NCBI GenBank assembly: GCA_964441755.1
Contig: CAYTVG010000010.1
Span: forward strand, 1 to 64,000
Source of the DNA: JAUMBM01 sp964441755
Lineage (GTDB): Bacteria; Bacteroidota; Bacteroidia; Chitinophagales; Saprospiraceae
Reading direction: 5' to 3'
DNA: 64,000 nucleotides
In this document: positions 62,172 to 64,000 of the stretch, one piece after another
Layout of the letters: every line of letters starts with the position of its first letter
How positions within the stretch are numbered: position 1 is the first letter of the stretch
Program-made: the position numbers and the translations under genes
The notes under the pieces: generated by a model
The model's database searches: none
What the model saw: only the letters and a program-made list of their open reading frames with translations
What the model was told of the DNA's origin: nothing

Positions 62172-62417
62172 TTACGGCTCCCCCAACGCCCCCACAATCA
62201 ACCGCACCTGCAGCGGCGTCAGCGTCTTGCTATACCGGCGCCAGCCCGAGGCCTCCAGCGACTGCAGCAGCGGCTCATTGCGCACAATCCAGACGCGCAG
62301 GCGGTTGGTGGCGCTCTTGGGCATAACGTGGGGGAGGTAAAGCTGGGCGAGCTCGCCGAAGCCGTAGGCTCGCACCCTGAAGACTTCCTCCTCTTCCTCA
62401 TATCTTCTTGTATCCAT
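62172..62417 (-). CDS. DUF4248 family protein, second copy
   Basis: 81 residues, from MDTRRYEEEEEVFRVRAYGF to LIVGALGEP. Almost identical to the gene at 6591-6836 after the first ten residues. Start at 62417 by alignment of the two copies. Same position relative to a recombinase and a caspase-FGE gene. Confidence 0.85.
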   Translation of the reverse strand: MDTRRYEEEEEVFRVRAYGFGELAQLYLPHVMPKSATNRLRVWIVRNEPLLQSLEASGWRRYSKTLTPLQVRLIVGALGEP

Positions 62418-62491
62418 AGTCAGGCAAGTTGAGTTGCTGCAGCGACTGGTGGTGCAGGCAGTTTCAAAATGTATACATACCCACAAATGCA

Positions 62492-62522
62492 GCCGGCTCC
62501 TGCAATGTCTTGCGGAGCCGGC
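62492..62522. other. Conserved perfect hairpin, second copy
   Basis: GCCGGCTCC-loop-GGAGCCGGC, the same as at 6911-6941 with one base changed in the loop. Loop divergence with an intact stem suggests selection on the structure. Confidence 0.7.
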
Positions 62523-62547
62523 GTGAAAAAGAAATATACATAGACAC

Positions 62548-63789
62548 CTATTCCCGAAACTTTAGCTTGGAGGAGAGCTTGTCGGCCAGCACGGCCATAT
62601 CGTCGCCTACCTTTTTGTCCACAATGCGCGCGTAGTGCTGGGTGCTGCGCAGGTTTTTGTGTCCCAGCATCTTGCTCACACTCTCGATGGGCACACCATT
62701 GGTAAGCGTCACCGTAGTGGCAAAGGTATGGCGGGCTATGTGGAAAGACAGCACCTTGCTGATACCACAAATATCAGCCAGTTCCTTCAGGTAAGCATTC
62801 ATCTTCTGGTTGCTGGGGATGGGCAGTACAGGATCGTCGGCATTCAGCAGCTCCAGCCGGGTGTACTTCTTGATGATGCGCATAGCGGGCTCCAGCACCG
62901 GTACGCTCGTCTGAGCACCCGTCTTTTGGCGCTTCGTGCGGATCCAGTACTCACTGCCGTTGGTCTCCAGCTCCGAGCGCTTCAGTTTTTTGACGTCAGA
63001 GTAGGCAAGACCGGTAAAGCAGGCAAACAGGAAAAAGTCCCGCACCCTGTTCATCCGGTCGATGGGAGAATGGTAGTCAATCAGCCGCTGCAGCTCTCCC
63101 TCCGTCAGGTAAGGCCTGTCGACATCCTTCAGCCCCATCTTGATCCCAAAGAAAGGATCCTTGAGCATCCAGCCATTGCGCTGGCAGATGATGCAGATCC
63201 CTTTAAGCTTGTGCAAAAACTTGATGGTCGTGTTGTGCGAACAGTTCTTTTCTGTCTTCAGGAAAAACATAAACCTGTCCACCAGATCCGGCTCCATCTT
63301 CTTTACCGGAAGGTCGGTAAGCTTGTAGTGCAGGCTGAGAAAATCCACAAAGTGGTTCTTGCAGGTATTGTGCTTCTGGTAGTTCGTGTAGGAGTTTTCC
63401 TGACCGATCAGCGTAAAGAGGCGCTGGTTGTGCTCCGCCCACACCTCCACAAACATCTTAGGCCGGGCACTGTCGATGCCCAGGATGGCATCCTTGAGCA
63501 GCTGGGACGTCACCTGGTCGTGCAGCAGCAGCAGCTCGTTGTACTTTTTGAAAGCATGCAGCCTGAGTGAATCCAGGTAATCGTTCATCACCTTTGCCTC
63601 CTGGGTACGACCGCGCACGCAGCCATAATCCGTATCCCAGTCCTGTGGCTTAACCAGTCGCTTGGTTGAAAGCGTGACCACCTCTCCCCGCAGGTGTATC
63701 TTCAGCGTAATGGGGACTTCGCCATTTTTTCTGGCTTTGTTGCGGCTAATGTAGTAGCTCAGCGAAAATGCCGTGTTTTCGGTATTCAT
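62548..63789 (-). CDS. Tyrosine recombinase (IntDOT-like), second copy
   Basis: 413 residues, the same length as the protein at 6967-8208 and highly similar throughout. Catalytic HIARHTFAT, GHKNLRSTQHYARI and the Ala in FTGLAYSDV are all kept. The two genes, their DUF4248 neighbours and their upstream regions form paralogous blocks, so this element and the left one have a common origin. Confidence 0.93.
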   Translation of the reverse strand: MNTENTAFSLSYYISRNKARKNGEVPITLKIHLRGEVVTLSTKRLVKPQDWDTDYGCVRGRTQEAKVMNDYLDSLRLHAFKKYNELLLLHDQVTSQLLKDAILGIDSARPKMFVEVWAEHNQRLFTLIGQENSYTNYQKHNTCKNHFVDFLSLHYKLTDLPVKKMEPDLVDRFMFFLKTEKNCSHNTTIKFLHKLKGICIICQRNGWMLKDPFFGIKMGLKDVDRPYLTEGELQRLIDYHSPIDRMNRVRDFFLFACFTGLAYSDVKKLKRSELETNGSEYWIRTKRQKTGAQTSVPVLEPAMRIIKKYTRLELLNADDPVLPIPSNQKMNAYLKELADICGISKVLSFHIARHTFATTVTLTNGVPIESVSKMLGHKNLRSTQHYARIVDKKVGDDMAVLADKLSSKLKFRE

Positions 63790-64000
63790 GGCAGCTTTGT
63801 TAGGTAATAAAATGGTAACAAACCAGATTCTACAAAGCTACGTCAAAACAGGCGCCAAACAAGATACAAAAAACTGATTTACAGTGTCATTATGTATTAA
63901 TTTGGGTCACACTGCGTTACCATTTCTGGTAATAGAAGGGCATGGTAGCGAAAACGGGCAAAAATGGTAACCATTTTGACCCTTTTTTTGACACATATTG
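63790..64000. promoter_or_regulatory. Recombinase upstream region, second copy
   Basis: ATGGTAAC at 63812-63819 and 63964-63971 (the latter within ATGGTAACCAT), inverted GTTACCAT at 63916-63923, related TGGTAA/ATGGTAGC between them, and a TAGCTTTG box on the minus strand at 63833-63840. It follows the left copy (8209-8420) closely up to GACACATATTG, where the window ends. Confidence 0.55.

Noticed and set aside
4117..64000. A complete DGR inside the window
   Set aside because: I found no reverse transcriptase, no accessory Avd-type gene and no further copy of the GGGGTCCTGGC-type sequence beyond the four genes, so only the targets can be claimed.

Overview
The window looks like accessory DNA from a Bacteroidota genome, probably a filamentous or aggregate-forming Saprospiria-like lineage. 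This is inferred from Bacteroidota-type families (DUF4248, DUF4468, an Arg-I-less IntDOT-like recombinase, a DUF6549-like protein), from TAnnTTTG-like promoter boxes and from many FGE-domain conflict proteins. No rRNA or tRNA gene was seen.

Layout: (1) 1-2.9 kb has 25-bp tandem repeats, a DinB-like gene, an MntA gene with a broken HepT partner, and a broken KilA-N gene. (2) 2.9-16.0 kb holds a small duplicate of two genes from the virus-like operon, a caspase-FGE gene, DUF4248, a tyrosine recombinase, a 5'-truncated primase, and an operon TIR / SIR2-TIR / nSTAND-FGE. (3) 16.5-34.5 kb is an AT-rich defence island: orphan genes, an IS1182-like insertion that splits a cupin membrane gene, an MltR-like gene, a PLD-helicase-DUF3427/NUDIX pair, and a type I RM operon with added DUF1016 and DUF262 genes. 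(4) 36.5-55.75 kb is one leftward GC-rich operon with no terminase, portal or tail gene but with many small membrane proteins, beta-rich candidate capsid proteins, fibre-like proteins, two cell-wall lytic enzymes, a transglutaminase-like protease, a RecA-fold ATPase, a SNF2 helicase, an N6-methyltransferase and a RadC-like protein. I read it as a candidate tailless, membrane-containing provirus. (5) 55.8-64 kb repeats the pattern of region 2: a secreted protein / EAD-like 4TM / caspase-FGE operon, a second caspase-FGE gene, DUF4248 and a recombinase.

The most striking system is a set of four FGE (C-type-lectin fold) proteins whose last 42 codons look like targets of a diversity-generating retroelement (DGR). 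Across the four genes the invariant codons are mostly identical down to the synonymous base, while the variable codons differ at bases 1 and 2 and keep C or T at base 3. This is what adenine-specific mutagenesis of AAC/AAT codons would leave. The N-terminal parts are conflict effectors or their regulators (three caspases, one STAND ATPase in an operon with TIR and SIR2 NADase-type proteins). Each variable region is followed by a conserved non-coding block with 22-bp TATATATA iterons and strong hairpins. No reverse transcriptase or template repeat is visible in the window, so these would be trans targets of a DGR elsewhere.

In the proposed model, diversified FGE domains act as sensors coupled to caspase, NADase or membrane-pore effectors, carried by or nested with integrative virus-like elements that have recombined with each other. 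The sequence patterns are observed; the sensor model and the virus assignment are inference.
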